64,000 nt of DNA from Bog-756 sp963753905 (GTDB lineage: Bacteria > Actinomycetota > Acidimicrobiia > Acidimicrobiales > RAAP-2), in NCBI GenBank assembly GCA_963753905.1, contig CAVWDZ010000001.1:3124491-3188490 (forward strand), written 5' to 3'. Numbering within the stretch: position 1 is the stretch's first letter; every line of letters starts with the position of its first letter. The notes below the pieces were generated by a model. That model ran no database searches and was not told the DNA's origin. It saw nothing but the letters and a program-made list of their open reading frames with translations. This document shows, piece after piece, positions 36,644-46,277 of the stretch. A program made the translations under genes and the position numbers.

Positions 36644-39425
36644 ATGATACGGCCACGAAGACTGCCTGGAATGTCTCGGATTGCCAGACGGTGCGTAACA
36701 GCCATCGTCATGATGACCGGAGTCTTGTCATTTGCGACTTCGGCGGCAGCCTCACCGGCGCTCGTGCGCCCGGCTGCGCTGGTTCCTGGGTCAGCGCCCG
36801 CTGGAGCAAGACCTCTAGGGGCCTTGCCAAGCAGTCAGAAGCTCCAAATCAGCGTCGTATTGGAGCCTTCCAACAGCGGTCAACTTCAGTCGCTCCTCCA
36901 AGGTCTTTATGATCCGCACTCGCCTCGCTACCACCAGTGGCTTCGGCCGGGTGAGTTCATGCAGCGATTTGGACCATCGAGGGCCGAGGTTGGTGCTGTT
37001 GAGTCCTGGCTACATGGCAAAGGTCTGACTACCACCCTCTCTGGGTTTGCGGTGAGGGCATCAGCACCTGAGGCCCAGGTTGCTGCGGGCCTCGGAACCT
37101 CATTCAAGGAATACGTGACACGTTCGGGTCGCCAGGGTTACTTGGCGCAGAGCGCTCCGCAGGTTCCCCAGTCGTTGGCGGGCGGTCAGATTACAGCAAT
37201 CCTGGGGCTCAATACCGTGGTGGCCGCTGAGCCCGAGAGTACATTCTCTTCGACATCGACCAGATCGGCTGAGGGGAGCAGTCAGCCGCACACGGACGGT
37301 CTCACTCCGTGTACGGCGGCTCAGTCGGATGCAGGAGCAAGCGGCTATACCCTCGATTCCCTCGGCGCAACGTACGGCATCGGTTCGTTGCTCGCAGATG
37401 GTCAGGATGGACATGGCGAGACGATCGGCGTCTTTGAGGGAGCCTCTAGCTCCTCGACCGACGTGGCAACGTACGAGAGACTGCTTTGGTCTAACCAACC
37501 CAGTGAGCACGGTGGCAATCGACGGAGGTGGCGGGGCCGTGGGAGGAGCCGGGACGGGTGAGGCAGACCTTGACATTGAACAGGCAGCAACGCAGGCTCC
37601 CAGCTCCTCAATCGTCTCCTATGAAGGACCGAATACGGCGCAAGGCGAGTACGACACCTGGTCGGAGATCGTCGGTGCCGATGCGGCTCAAGTGATTTCC
37701 ACGAGTTGGGGACTGTGTGAGCCGTTCGCAGACCAGGCCGGTGAAATCCCGGCATTGACTCCATTGTTTGAGGGAGCTGCCACTCAAGGACAGACGGTGC
37801 TTGCTGCATCGGGCGACTCAGGTAGTGAGGATTGCTACCGGGGCAATGGGTCCACGAATGAGGAGGTTGACTATCCGGCGTCGGATGCTTGGGTAACTGC
37901 AGTTGGTGGCACATCGCTCAGCCCTGGCAATGAGGTTGCTTGGAACTTCTGCCAGTTGGACGAGAGTATTGCGTGTGCCGATTTCTTCGGAGGTCAAGCT
38001 GCGGGCGGCGGAGGGATGTCTCGCTACGAGCCAAGGTCTGCCTACCAACCGAACATCCTGTACTGGCCAGTTGCCCAACCCTGTGGACAGTATTGCCGGG
38101 AGGTGCCTGATATTTCGGCGAATGCTGGTACGGGCATGGCCGTCTACGTGAATGGAGCATGGACATTGGGCGGTGGAACGAGTTTCGCCGCCCCGTTGAT
38201 GGCCGGTCTCGTGGCCGACATGAACGATGGATGCACGACGACTACTGGCGTTTGGACACCAGCGTTGTATGCCCTCGCTGCGCAAGGCTCCTATGGTTCG
38301 GCACTGACAGACATCACGTCCGGCAACACCGACATGACAGGATCGACCGGAGGTGCGTTCCCGGCCACGGGTGGCTATGACGCAGCAACTGGGCTGGGCT
38401 CCCCACTTGCGGCGGGACTCTCCTGCCCCGAGGTGACCTCAGTGAGTCCTGGCTACAGTGGTGCTCAGGTGACGATCTCAGGACTCGGACTGGAGCACGC
38501 TGCATTCAGTTTCGGCGGAGCAACGGCCCAAGTCCTCTCAGCAAGCGCCACGTCGGCGACTGTCGTTGTTCCTTCGGGGAGTGGGACGGTCACCGTGCGG
38601 GCGATCAGTGTGGCCGGATCTGGAACACAAACTGCGAGCTTCGTGTTCGGCTCGCCGCCCCCACCTCCTTCGCCGAAGGTATCGCACGGCTATGACCTCG
38701 TCGGCTCTGATGGCGGGGTGTTCGTCTTTAGCGGAGGTTTCCACGGATCGCTCCCGCAACTCGGTATCCACGTCAACAACATCACAGGCATCGTGCCCAC
38801 CGCCACGGACAATGGCTACTTCCTAGTTGGATCAGATGGTGGGGTCTTTGCCTTCAACGCTCCCTTCGCCAACTCGCTCCCAGGTGTTGGGGTCCATGTC
38901 AACGACATCGTGGGGATTGTGCCGACGCTCAACGACAAGGGCTACTTCTTGGTGGGCAGGGACGGTGGGGTATTCAGCTTCAATGCCCCCTTCGCCAACT
39001 CACTGCCTGGGATCGGTATCCACGTGAACAACATCGTCGGGATCGCTGCGACCGCCGACGACCACGGGTACTGGTTGATCGGATCGGACGGTTCCGTCTA
39101 TGCCTTCGGTGATGCCCACTTCTATGGCAATGCGCCCAATGGGGCGGTTGGGATCACGGTCACTCATGATGGCCATGGGTACTGGGTTGTCGGAGCCAAT
39201 GGAGCAGTCTCCGCCTTCGGGGATGCTGGGAACTTCGGCGATCTTCCTGCCCTCGGTGTTGACGTCAATAACATCGTGGGGATCGTGGTCTCGGCCGACA
39301 GCCGGGGTTACAACCTGATCGGTAGCGATGGCGGGGTGTTCAGCTTTGGAGATGCCGTCAATAAGGGCTCGCTCCCAGGTCTGGGCGTTTCGGTGAACAA
39401 CGTTGTGGGCGCTGTTCCGACCTGA
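36644..39425 (+). pseudogene. Secreted sedolisin (S53) protease with repeat domain, frameshifted
   Basis: Two frames (36644-37561; second frame from about 37482 to 39425) form one pre-pro-protease: signal peptide, pro-kumamolisin activation domain (RYHQWLRPGEFMQRFGPS), catalytic domain with GEADLDIEQA (Glu/Asp), ASGDSGSEDC and GGTSFAAPLMAG (catalytic Ser), an IPT/TIG-like domain (VTSVSPGYSGAQVTISG) and seven GYFLVGSDGGVFAFN-type repeats. One extra base near 37478-37481 breaks it; removing it gives YE-x-CFGLTNPVSTVAIDG as in intact sedolisins. These proteases are secreted and act at acid pH. Confidence 0.82.
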
Positions 39426-39704
39426 TCACTCGTACTTCAGTGCAACGGAATGGTCACGTCGAGACCGAGACACGACAAGGTGAGGGTGGACGCAGTTGGC
39501 GATGGCGAAGATTGGAATCGGGCGTCCCCCGCCATTTCCCCTGCCCTGCCGCCGCTACCGGAACCCGACGGGAGAAATACCCAATACCCAAATCATCCCC
39601 GAGGCTGAACCGGTGGATCCGCCGCATGATCATCCGTTGCGCCGCATTTCCCGAAGCTCATTGGCTGCCCACTAGGTCAGTCGAGACACGGCCGAGACAT
39701 CTGG
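39426..39704. other. Gene-free stretch before repeat copy C
   Basis: No supported gene. The last codons before the repeat read RDTAETSG then TAG in the frame matching the recombinase ends at 20321 and 52567 (DEQASA and NEQVSA before TAG), so this may be a trace of another gene end joined to the repeat. That reading is tentative. Confidence 0.25.
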
Positions 39705-39822
39705 ATAGGTGGCCAATTAGAGGCGGCCATCTATGACCCCCTCACCGTCAAGCGATCGTGCGTGAGATTGCATGGCCCAGGAGGTAACGGGCTTGATGCC
39801 TTGGGATAATCGGATAATCCAC
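39705..39822 (+). repeat. Intergenic hairpin/leader repeat, copy C
   Basis: ATAGGTGGCCAATTAGAGG, inverse arm GGCCATCTAT, CAAGCGATCGTGCGTGAGAT, GCCCAGGAGGTAAC and CGGATAATCCAC in the same order and nearly the same spacing as copies A and B (118 versus 116-118 bases). It precedes a lipoprotein gene, like copy D, and shares with D a tail of the type GAGCGCCCCCGACCGAGCACC. No clear ATG-led short ORF ends at its GATAA. Confidence 0.8.
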
Positions 39823-39983
39823 TAATGACCAAGGGAGCGCCCCCGACCGAGCACCGGTTCCTAGTTCAGTTGGTGCCTTTGGCAATCCGGTGCTCCGATA
39901 CCACCTCATGGAGAGAGCTGGCTAACGGCAACTGCTCGGGCATCACAGCCAATTGTTCGGAATAGCCACTACCCTGATAGACG

Positions 39984-40760
39984 ATGAAGTGGGCGGCGAT
40001 CCTGGCTCTGGTGCTCTTGGTGCCTGCGGCAGCCGCCTGCTCATCTCCGACTCCGATCTCCTCACGCTCCGAGGGTCATACTCGGTCGACGTCGACAACA
40101 ACTCCGAGAACCACGACCACCAAGCCGAAAACGAATGCCAGTGCCACGACAGCGGACGCCCTCCTAGACGCCCAGGCGTGTTCGACACTGGATCAAGCGA
40201 TGCAAGCGAGTGCGAGCGGTCGAGTCGGCTACAACGACGCCGTGACATTCGTCAATGCGGCCAACGCTGCTGGAGACAATGGTGTTGGCACGTCCCGAGC
40301 TGCTTTGTTCGCACACGACGCCGGTACTTTCGAGAGCCTCTTCACAACCAATAGCCCCGGTAATCCCGGGAGTGTTAACTTTTATCCCACTGCGGCCGTA
40401 GGGAGCGACTGCCAAGTCGTTGGCGTAACCCTCCCTCTACCCTCTCCCAGCCCGACGACCACAACAACGACCCCCCTGATGAATGACACAACTGGCGCTG
40501 TCGTAGCTTCGGTAACCATTGCTGAAAACGAGCCGGCCAGTTACGTCACTGCCACACTTGATCCCAACGATCCAACGTGGTCCAAGTGGAATATAAATGA
40601 TCCCAATATCGGTTCGGCATACGGATTCTCCGAGCTGATCGACGGAACCTGGCAGCTTGAGGCGGGTCCGGGGAGTGCTGAAGTGGGCTGTCCAGGCGGC
40701 GGTCCACAGGTACCGTCCCTGATCATCAGTGACCTTGGAGCGGCATGTCCAGCGAGTTGA
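39984..40760 (+). CDS. Secreted lipoprotein
   Basis: The 258-residue protein has a classic lipoprotein signal: MKWAAILALVLLVPAAAA then CSS, followed by a Thr/Ser-rich linker (STSTTTPRTTTTKPK). The outer domain has a helical region (about 60-110) and a second Pro/Thr-rich stretch. No enzymatic motif. It follows repeat copy C. Confidence 0.65.
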   Translation: MKWAAILALVLLVPAAAACSSPTPISSRSEGHTRSTSTTTPRTTTTKPKTNASATTADALLDAQACSTLDQAMQASASGRVGYNDAVTFVNAANAAGDNGVGTSRAALFAHDAGTFESLFTTNSPGNPGSVNFYPTAAVGSDCQVVGVTLPLPSPSPTTTTTTPLMNDTTGAVVASVTIAENEPASYVTATLDPNDPTWSKWNINDPNIGSAYGFSELIDGTWQLEAGPGSAEVGCPGGGPQVPSLIISDLGAACPAS

Positions 40761-40791
40761 CGGATTCGCTAAGAGGGATGCGAGGTAGGAC

Positions 40792-41163
40792 GTGGCCACG
40801 TTTTCGGATGCATTGAGGGGCTACGCCTTCCAGGTGCACCAGAGAGACAACTTCCGGTGTCGCTACTGCGGACTCGACGGGACACGGTCCTTCAGCACCT
40901 GGCTCTCCTTCTCATGGGACCACCTTCTCCCGAGGGGTCACCCGAATCGGGACAACCCGGATTTCATCGTGACCGCCTGCATGTTTTGCAACACTGCGGA
41001 CAATCGGTATTTTGACAACGCCGAGAAGCGGGGGCTCTCGTTTGAAGGGCTCACCCCTGATGAGCTTGTTGCACAGCGGCTCCCGTATGTTCAGGCAACG
41101 AGGGACAGCTATCGAGCGTTTTGGGAGGCGAATGTCCAAACAAGTGAAGCCTCTACCCCTTGA
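40792..41163 (+). CDS. HNH endonuclease
   Basis: The 123-residue protein shows an HNH core with treble-clef zinc cysteines: C23-R-Y-C26, the D43-H44-L-L-P metal/catalytic motif, an Asn in the NRDNPDF region, and C63-M-F-C66-N67. It should cut DNA using a divalent metal. It starts with GTG and lies 31 bases after the lipoprotein gene. It may be a stand-alone restriction or homing-type nuclease; no partner methylase is adjacent. Confidence 0.82.
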   Translation: MATFSDALRGYAFQVHQRDNFRCRYCGLDGTRSFSTWLSFSWDHLLPRGHPNRDNPDFIVTACMFCNTADNRYFDNAEKRGLSFEGLTPDELVAQRLPYVQATRDSYRAFWEANVQTSEASTP

Positions 41164-41199
41164 GCAGGTCGGGCCACCCGTCGGTGAAGGGCTAGCTTC

Positions 41200-41487
41200 A
41201 TGGGCATGACCGATCCCGAGGTCTTCGAGGACGACGACAATGGTTACGTCGCCTGGCTCTCTGCCCATCCGAGTGGATTTGTCATCAACGCCAACCGACC
41301 TCCAAATGCCTCGTACGTGGTGCTGCACAGAGCCAGTTGTCACACGATTAGTGGAGATCCCGCCAGTGGACGATCGTGGACTGCCGATTACCTCAAGGCC
41401 TGCTCCGAGGACCGACGTGTCATTGAACAGTGGGTGCAAACCAGGACCCATGTCCATCCCTTGGCCTGTGGTGCATGCCACCCCTAA
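41200..41487 (+). CDS. Conserved hypothetical protein next to HNH nuclease
   Basis: The 95-residue protein reads DDDNGYVAWLSAHPSGFVIN, then SYVVLHRASCHTISG, WTADYLKACSEDRRVIEQWV and a C-terminal CGACHP. The layout (YVAWL...P.GFVIN, LHRASC, CxxC end) resembles small actinobacterial proteins of unknown function, often near nucleases (recalled, not checked). The gene follows the HNH gene on the same strand by 36 bases. Confidence 0.6.
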   Translation: MGMTDPEVFEDDDNGYVAWLSAHPSGFVINANRPPNASYVVLHRASCHTISGDPASGRSWTADYLKACSEDRRVIEQWVQTRTHVHPLACGACHP

Positions 41488-41935
41488 TGCACAAAGGGTA
41501 GGGGGCCCCACCATTAGAGGTCGATCTCCCTCCGGGCCCCAGGCAGCCCACGTCGGGTTCCACGGTCATCGGAATGTGCTGATCCATAATCCACGGGTCG
41601 AGAAGTGGTTCCACCGTCGTTTGATACGCCGCCAAAACATCGGCGTGAAATCGCTTCCAGTCGGGGTAGTCGAGCCGGGGACCGTAGTAATCATGGTCGG
41701 CGATCTGTGCGAGCAGAGCGACGAACGCATCGGGGTAGAGCCGACGGCGCCTGAGGGGAACTTCGGGCCTCAAGATGAATGGCGCCTCGGGGAGCAGACC
41801 GAGCTTTGTCCAGTGGTCGATCGTCCAGACCGTCCTGCTCAGGGCAGCAGCTACATGGCCGATGGTGAGAAGACTGACCGCCCGACCACCGATCGAAGTC
41901 GTAATCGGATGTCGAAGACCCCTCGTTGACCGCAT
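41420..41935 (-). CDS. MerR/HTH-type DNA-binding protein, copy 2
   Basis: The 171-residue protein shares its first 110 residues with the protein at 14196 (MRSTRGLRHPIT start; HVAAALSRTVWTIDHWTKLG and GLLPEAPFILRPEVP). The last 40 residues are unrelated and are encoded by repeat copy G and the overlapping end of the neighbouring gene, so the original 3' end seems to have been replaced at the repeat. Probable DNA-binding regulator. Confidence 0.6.
   Translation of the reverse strand: MRSTRGLRHPITTSIGGRAVSLLTIGHVAAALSRTVWTIDHWTKLGLLPEAPFILRPEVPLRRRRLYPDAFVALLAQIADHDYYGPRLDYPDWKRFHADVLAAYQTTVEPLLDPWIMDQHIPMTVEPDVGCLGPGGRSTSNGGAPYPLCIRGGMHHRPRDGHGSWFAPTVQ
41498..41550 (+). repeat. Second intergenic repeat family, copy G
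   Basis: GGGGGCCCCACCATTAGAGG, then TCGATCTCC and CCGGGCCCCAGGCAGCC match copies E, F and H. It lies 11 bases after the stop at 41487 and inside the 3' part of the opposing MerR-like frame. Confidence 0.65.
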
Positions 41936-42216
41936 GACCTCATCGTGACTGGTCAGAGACGGCCGAGGGTAGTCACTCGTTCAGCAGATCGGGTCCCACT
42001 CCTTTGGCAGAGATGGGCCGATCACACCTCAGGTCCAGGCCGCCCTCCGGTCTGCCGATCGGACTGGTGAGTTCGGTTTGTGATAGCCGACTCGTCGACT
42101 TGGAGGCTCAAGCCGGTCGGTATTCGAGTCGATGAAACCCGTGCAAGCGGGCTGGCAGCTGCCAAATACGCAAAGAACGACCACGCCTGTGGCAGAGTCG
42201 AGCGGTCGGACTGAGA
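41936..42216. other. Short gap; possible tiny ORF
   Basis: A 44-codon frame (GTG at 42080 to TGA at 42214) ends two bases before the next gene's start and could be translationally coupled to it, but nothing else supports it. Otherwise no feature is seen. Confidence 0.2.
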
Positions 42217-43707
42217 GTGAGGCGACACAAGGTGGATCAGGATGGGTGGGAAGCTGCGAGACTGATCCCAGTTTCGGGCATCAAAGGGTCCGATGAACAG
42301 GAACGTCGTGGCGCTTCTGCGTTGCTCGCCGTCCTGGCATCGGTTCACGAGTTCCATCGAGCAGTGCTCGGTCCGCTCGGTGCACCGGCTGGCAAAATCG
42401 AGTGCTTCATCGAGGTGACCTTTGAACTGGGGGACCGACAAGTTCGACCCGACGGGGTAATTCGCACTACTCGTGGCAACCAGGTGTGGACCGCATTGGT
42501 TGAAGTGAAGACGGACCGCAATGATCTTGAGGCACCGCAGATTGAGGCCTATCTCGATGTTGCCAGAGACAATGACTTCCAGGCAGTCATCACCATCTCA
42601 AATCAAATCGCAACCGTCGTCGGAGAGCATCCCTGCAACGTCGACAAGAAGAAGCTCCGAAAGGTCCACCTCCATCATCTGTCGTGGAGTCGGATCCATA
42701 CGGAGGCAGTAATCGAGCGAATCAATCGGTCGGTTTCCAACCCCGATCAGGCGTGGATGCTGGCCGAACTCATTCGCTATCTTGAGCATCCCCGTTCTGG
42801 TGCGGTTGACTTCGACGACATGGGTGGGTCCTGGGTTGCTGTCCGTGATGGTGCGACAGATGGGACATTGCGGACTGCGGATCCTCGGACGCTCGACGTC
42901 GTCGGCCGCTTCGGCCAGCTAGTTGCCTTCGCCGGGTTGCGTCTCTCTCGGAAACTCGGTGTTGATGTTCGGCCTGCACTCTCCAGGGCGCAACTTCGGG
43001 ACACGGCGAAGCGCCTACAATCCTCTGCGGCAGAGTTGGTTGATCGGGGAACTTTGGCGGGAGGCCTCAAAGTTCCAAATGCAGTCTCACCGATTGACAT
43101 CATCGTTGATTTGAAGTCGGGTCGAGCTACGTGTTCGGTGTCTTTGGATGCTCCTGCGCAAGGCAAGTCAACGACTCGGATCAACTGGCTGCTTCGCCAA
43201 CTGGGCGAGGCCCCGACCAGTCTGCTGATCGAAGCAGTCCCGGCTTGGGCACGTACAGGATTCTGCGAGCCGCTATCGGCGGTGCGTGACTCTCCCCACG
43301 TTCTCTTCGATGATCCGAAAAAGGACATCAAGACGTTCTCGCTGCGCCTGTCCGCACCGATTGGTACGAAGCGAGGGCAGGGACGAGGATCGTTCGTCGG
43401 ATCTGTATTGACTCTGGTGGATTCGTTCTACATCGACGTCGTGCAGAACCTCAAACCCTGGTCGCCTCCGGCTCCATCGGTTCGATCATCGTCGACATCC
43501 GATCAATCTTCAGGCGAGGATGAGATTCAAGGAGAGCTTCCAGTTCGTGCAAGTAGATCGGACCGTGTCAATCCCTTGGTCGAAATCGCCCCTGGTTCTG
43601 ATCCCGATCAGACTGACAACATGTCAACCCCGTCCGACCATGACAGTGAGTTCCTGTCTGATGAAGGATCCACCCTGCCGGACAGGGCCATCGACAGTAT
43701 GGGTTGA
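42217..43707 (+). CDS. PD-(D/E)XK nuclease-like protein
   Basis: The 496-residue protein has a PD-(D/E)XK pattern near the N-terminus: E66 (CFIEVTFEL), P78-D79-G (VRPDGVI), E96-V-K98 (WTALVEVKTDRN) and Q108, the strand-helix set of restriction-like nucleases. The rest (about 130-430) is a mixed domain of unknown type and the last 70 residues are disordered and acidic. It starts with GTG. A DNA-cleaving or DNA-binding defence role is plausible; no methylase is next to it. Confidence 0.55.
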   Translation: MRRHKVDQDGWEAARLIPVSGIKGSDEQERRGASALLAVLASVHEFHRAVLGPLGAPAGKIECFIEVTFELGDRQVRPDGVIRTTRGNQVWTALVEVKTDRNDLEAPQIEAYLDVARDNDFQAVITISNQIATVVGEHPCNVDKKKLRKVHLHHLSWSRIHTEAVIERINRSVSNPDQAWMLAELIRYLEHPRSGAVDFDDMGGSWVAVRDGATDGTLRTADPRTLDVVGRFGQLVAFAGLRLSRKLGVDVRPALSRAQLRDTAKRLQSSAAELVDRGTLAGGLKVPNAVSPIDIIVDLKSGRATCSVSLDAPAQGKSTTRINWLLRQLGEAPTSLLIEAVPAWARTGFCEPLSAVRDSPHVLFDDPKKDIKTFSLRLSAPIGTKRGQGRGSFVGSVLTLVDSFYIDVVQNLKPWSPPAPSVRSSSTSDQSSGEDEIQGELPVRASRSDRVNPLVEIAPGSDPDQTDNMSTPSDHDSEFLSDEGSTLPDRAIDSMG

Positions 43708-43823
43708 CGATCCTCCAAATAGCCGGGCGTGTCCTCCCTGGGCACGGAGGTTGCGGATGGGCGAGGGGCCGATATTGGCCTGGACCGTTCGTCGCTGAGA
43801 GGTCGCTGCATCGCAATGGGTGC

Positions 43824-44472
43824 ATGATAGTGAATGTGACTGTTCGGCAATCTCGGACATGGCGAACGCCGGCACTTGCCGGCCTCATCCTTGCCGTTTC
43901 TCTAACAGCGTGCGGTGGAGCGACGGCAGTCAACTCGACCCATCCGCCAACCACGAACGCAAAGACGCCGACCAACGCCTCGTCAGGTCTCCTTTCATCC
44001 TCTGGCATCACACTGGGACCCGACGGGGTGGGCGTCGTAACGGTTGGCGAATCCCAAACAAGTGCCATGTCCACGATGACGAGGTATTTCGGTGCGCCCG
44101 TCGTGACTGCTGGCGGCGGATGCCCGGGGAGGACCGAGGTGCACTGGGGTGACCTCTCCGTGGAGTTCTACGGAGACACGTTTGCCGGCTACCGATACCT
44201 CGACGGTCCGCAGACGTTGATGGGGGCCAACTCACCCGTTCCGAAGCCCAATACGCCCGCCCTAATGACGGCGAAGGATGCGACGACCGGGATGCAGACT
44301 GGCCCACGTGCGTGCCCTCTATCCGCCAAGTGATTTCACCCTGGAGCACGATGGGAGTGTCACAGTGCCCGGAGCTATCTCCGACGATCGGTTATTGCTG
44401 AGTTTCTTTGGGACTGCACCCTCGACACCGCTATGGGAAATCAAGGGTGGCGCACCCTGCGGCGACTTCTGA
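43824..44472 (+). pseudogene. Lipoprotein gene with frameshift near the 3' end
   Basis: The ATG at 43824 begins a lipoprotein signal (TPALAGLILAVSLTA then CGG). The frame runs to 44333, but its last 12 residues look wrong; removing one A at 44298 continues it as LAHVRALYPPSDFTLEHDG and on to a CGDF end at 44472. The joined protein (about 215 aa) has a beta-rich outer domain. One-base insertion or sequencing error. Confidence 0.55.
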
Positions 44473-44567
44473 CGCCTCCCCCGACGTGCCGGGTGGATCA
44501 CGATCCCGGCGATCCGGCTCAACGCCAGCGGGACAAGACTGAGATACTGGGCTTTACAGGAGGTTCA

Positions 44568-45149
44568 ATGCCGGGTAACTCTGACGAGATGGCGGACCGG
44601 CATCGGCAGGTCTGCAAGGCATTCGGTGATGAGGTCGGCGTCGTCGGTGATCGCTGGCAGGCTCAGTCACCATGCGGTGAGTGGGATGCTAGAGGTGTCA
44701 TGGAGCATGTAATCGGTTTCCACGATGTGCTTCTCCTTCGTCCACTGGCGGCCAAGCCGCATCGCCCGAAGGACGATCCTGTGGGCCGGTGGGAGGCCAC
44801 CTTTGCCGCACTCGATCAGCTTCTGAGGAGACCCCGTTTGTTCGAGGGCGTCGTCGATGTGCCTGCCGTCGGAAACAATCCACCGTCCCAGATTGATGCT
44901 GCCGGCATCGTGCCATTGCTGAGCCTCGATGTGCTCGTTCATACCTGGGACCTGGGTCGTGCAGCAGGCCACAGAGTCATCCTCGACCCAGACCTGTGCC
45001 GTGCGTTTCTGCAGGGACTGCCCTCCGATGACACGGCTCTCTACAGAACCGGGATGTACCAGAATCCCCTGGAGGTACCCCAAGGGTCAGGTGCACAGGC
45101 CAAGCTCCTCGCTCGACTTGGCCGTGACCCCCGATGGAGTCCGTGCTGA
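44568..45149 (+). CDS. TIGR03086-type metal-binding / mycothiol-dependent isomerase-fold protein
   Basis: From the ATG at 44568 (AGGAGG upstream) the 193-residue protein has the DinB-like helical bundle: QSPCGEWDARGVMEHVIGFH near residue 33 matches the 'PC.gWdvr.l..Hv' start of TIGR03086 and mycothiol-dependent maleylpyruvate isomerase N-terminal domains, and DVLVHTWDLGRAAG supplies the later His of the metal site. Probably a thiol-linked detoxification or unknown metalloenzyme; substrate unknown. Confidence 0.72.
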   Translation: MPGNSDEMADRHRQVCKAFGDEVGVVGDRWQAQSPCGEWDARGVMEHVIGFHDVLLLRPLAAKPHRPKDDPVGRWEATFAALDQLLRRPRLFEGVVDVPAVGNNPPSQIDAAGIVPLLSLDVLVHTWDLGRAAGHRVILDPDLCRAFLQGLPSDDTALYRTGMYQNPLEVPQGSGAQAKLLARLGRDPRWSPC

Positions 45150-45193
45150 GGACTGCCGGTTGCACAGCTTGAGGCATTACAGGGAGTGATTCA

Positions 45194-45795
45194 ATGGGAC
45201 GGAGCGATTTGGCGTCGTTGTTACGAGCCAAGCCCGCACGAGCTGGAAGGTCGAAGCTCATTGGGATCGACGGCCACGGGGGTGCAGAAAGTCGACCCTG
45301 GCCGGCTTGCTCAGCGTGGAGTTCAATGCCGAGGTCATTCACACTGATGACTTTGCAAGTTGGGACAACCCGAAGGACTGGTGGTCACTTCTGATCGAGC
45401 AGGTGCTGGATCCGATGGTCTCGGGAGTAGGGGTCTTGAGCTACCCACGATCACAATGGTGGGAGGGACACCATCGAGAACCCATTGTGAACCAGCAGGT
45501 TACCGACATCACGATTCTTGAGGGTGTCGGTGCGCTTCGAAGCGAGTTCCGCCGCTACCTCAGCCTTGGAGTATTCGTGGAATGCACCAAAGAGATCTGC
45601 CTGGGGAGAGGCGTCGCCCGAGACACTGCAATGGGGACGGAAGAGGAGATCACCAAGTTGTGGGAGACATACTTCAGCGATGAGTCGGCATACTTCGAAA
45701 GGGATCGACCAGAGGAGTTCGCCGACGTCGTCATCGACGGTACCCGGTCGTTTACGGAGCAGCTCGCCGTGGCAAGATCGGCTAAGGAGGCGTGA
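45194..45795 (+). pseudogene. P-loop uridine-kinase-like protein, frameshifted in Walker A
   Basis: The first frame gives LIGIDGHGGAE, and the second, from about 45288, gives KSTLAGLLSVEFNAEVIHTD and continues to 45795. One missing base in the GCAGAAAG run destroys GGAGKST; restoring it yields LIGIDGHGGAGKSTL. The restored 200-residue protein resembles uridine kinase/AAA P-loop proteins (IHTDDFASWDNPKDWW, LEGVGALR, VFVECTKEICLGRG). Damage or base-calling error lies exactly in the ATP-binding loop. Confidence 0.7.
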
Positions 45796-45876
45796 GTTGC
45801 AGATGGACCACAGGTAGTCATAGTGGGTGAGTGGCACCGTCGACGCCACCGCCAACCCGGCGCTCGGCCTCGTGTC

Positions 45877-46221
45877 CTATCCGATACAGAACTCGTTTCC
45901 CTCGGGATCCAGCATGACAGTCCAACTCGCCCCGTTGCCCGTCCGGTAATCGACCTTCTGTGCACCGAGCCCTACGAGCCGCTCGATCTCGTCGTCAGGG
46001 TGTTTCGAGGCAAGGTCGATGTGCATTCGACTCTTTGCTGCCTTCGGCTCGGGAACCCGCCAGAAGAGGATCCCCCGGACGCCACGCTCGTCGGGGGCCG
46101 CCAGGGCTGCGAAGTGATCCTCGGCCGTGACTGATGGGTAGCCGGTGACTTCGGACCAGAAGCTGGAGAGTCGTCGGGGGTCGGCACAATCGAAGGTCAC
46201 GTACTTGATGAACGCCGTCAT
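45877..46221 (-). CDS. VOC-family (glyoxalase-like) protein
   Basis: The 114-residue protein has the single-module VOC fold pattern: YVTFDCADPRRLSSFWSEVT at the start, SRMHIDLASKHPDDEIERLV in the middle and SWTVMLDPEGNEFCIG at the end, the usual closing motif. Members are glyoxalases, dioxygenases or resistance proteins; the metal-ligand set is incomplete in what I can see, so the activity is open. Convergent with the broken kinase gene. Confidence 0.8.
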   Translation of the reverse strand: MTAFIKYVTFDCADPRRLSSFWSEVTGYPSVTAEDHFAALAAPDERGVRGILFWRVPEPKAAKSRMHIDLASKHPDDEIERLVGLGAQKVDYRTGNGASWTVMLDPEGNEFCIG

Positions 46222-46277
46222 GGCCCGAATCTACCGTCGGAGGAACCTGAGATGCTTGGGTCCAGTGGGGGAGCCCG

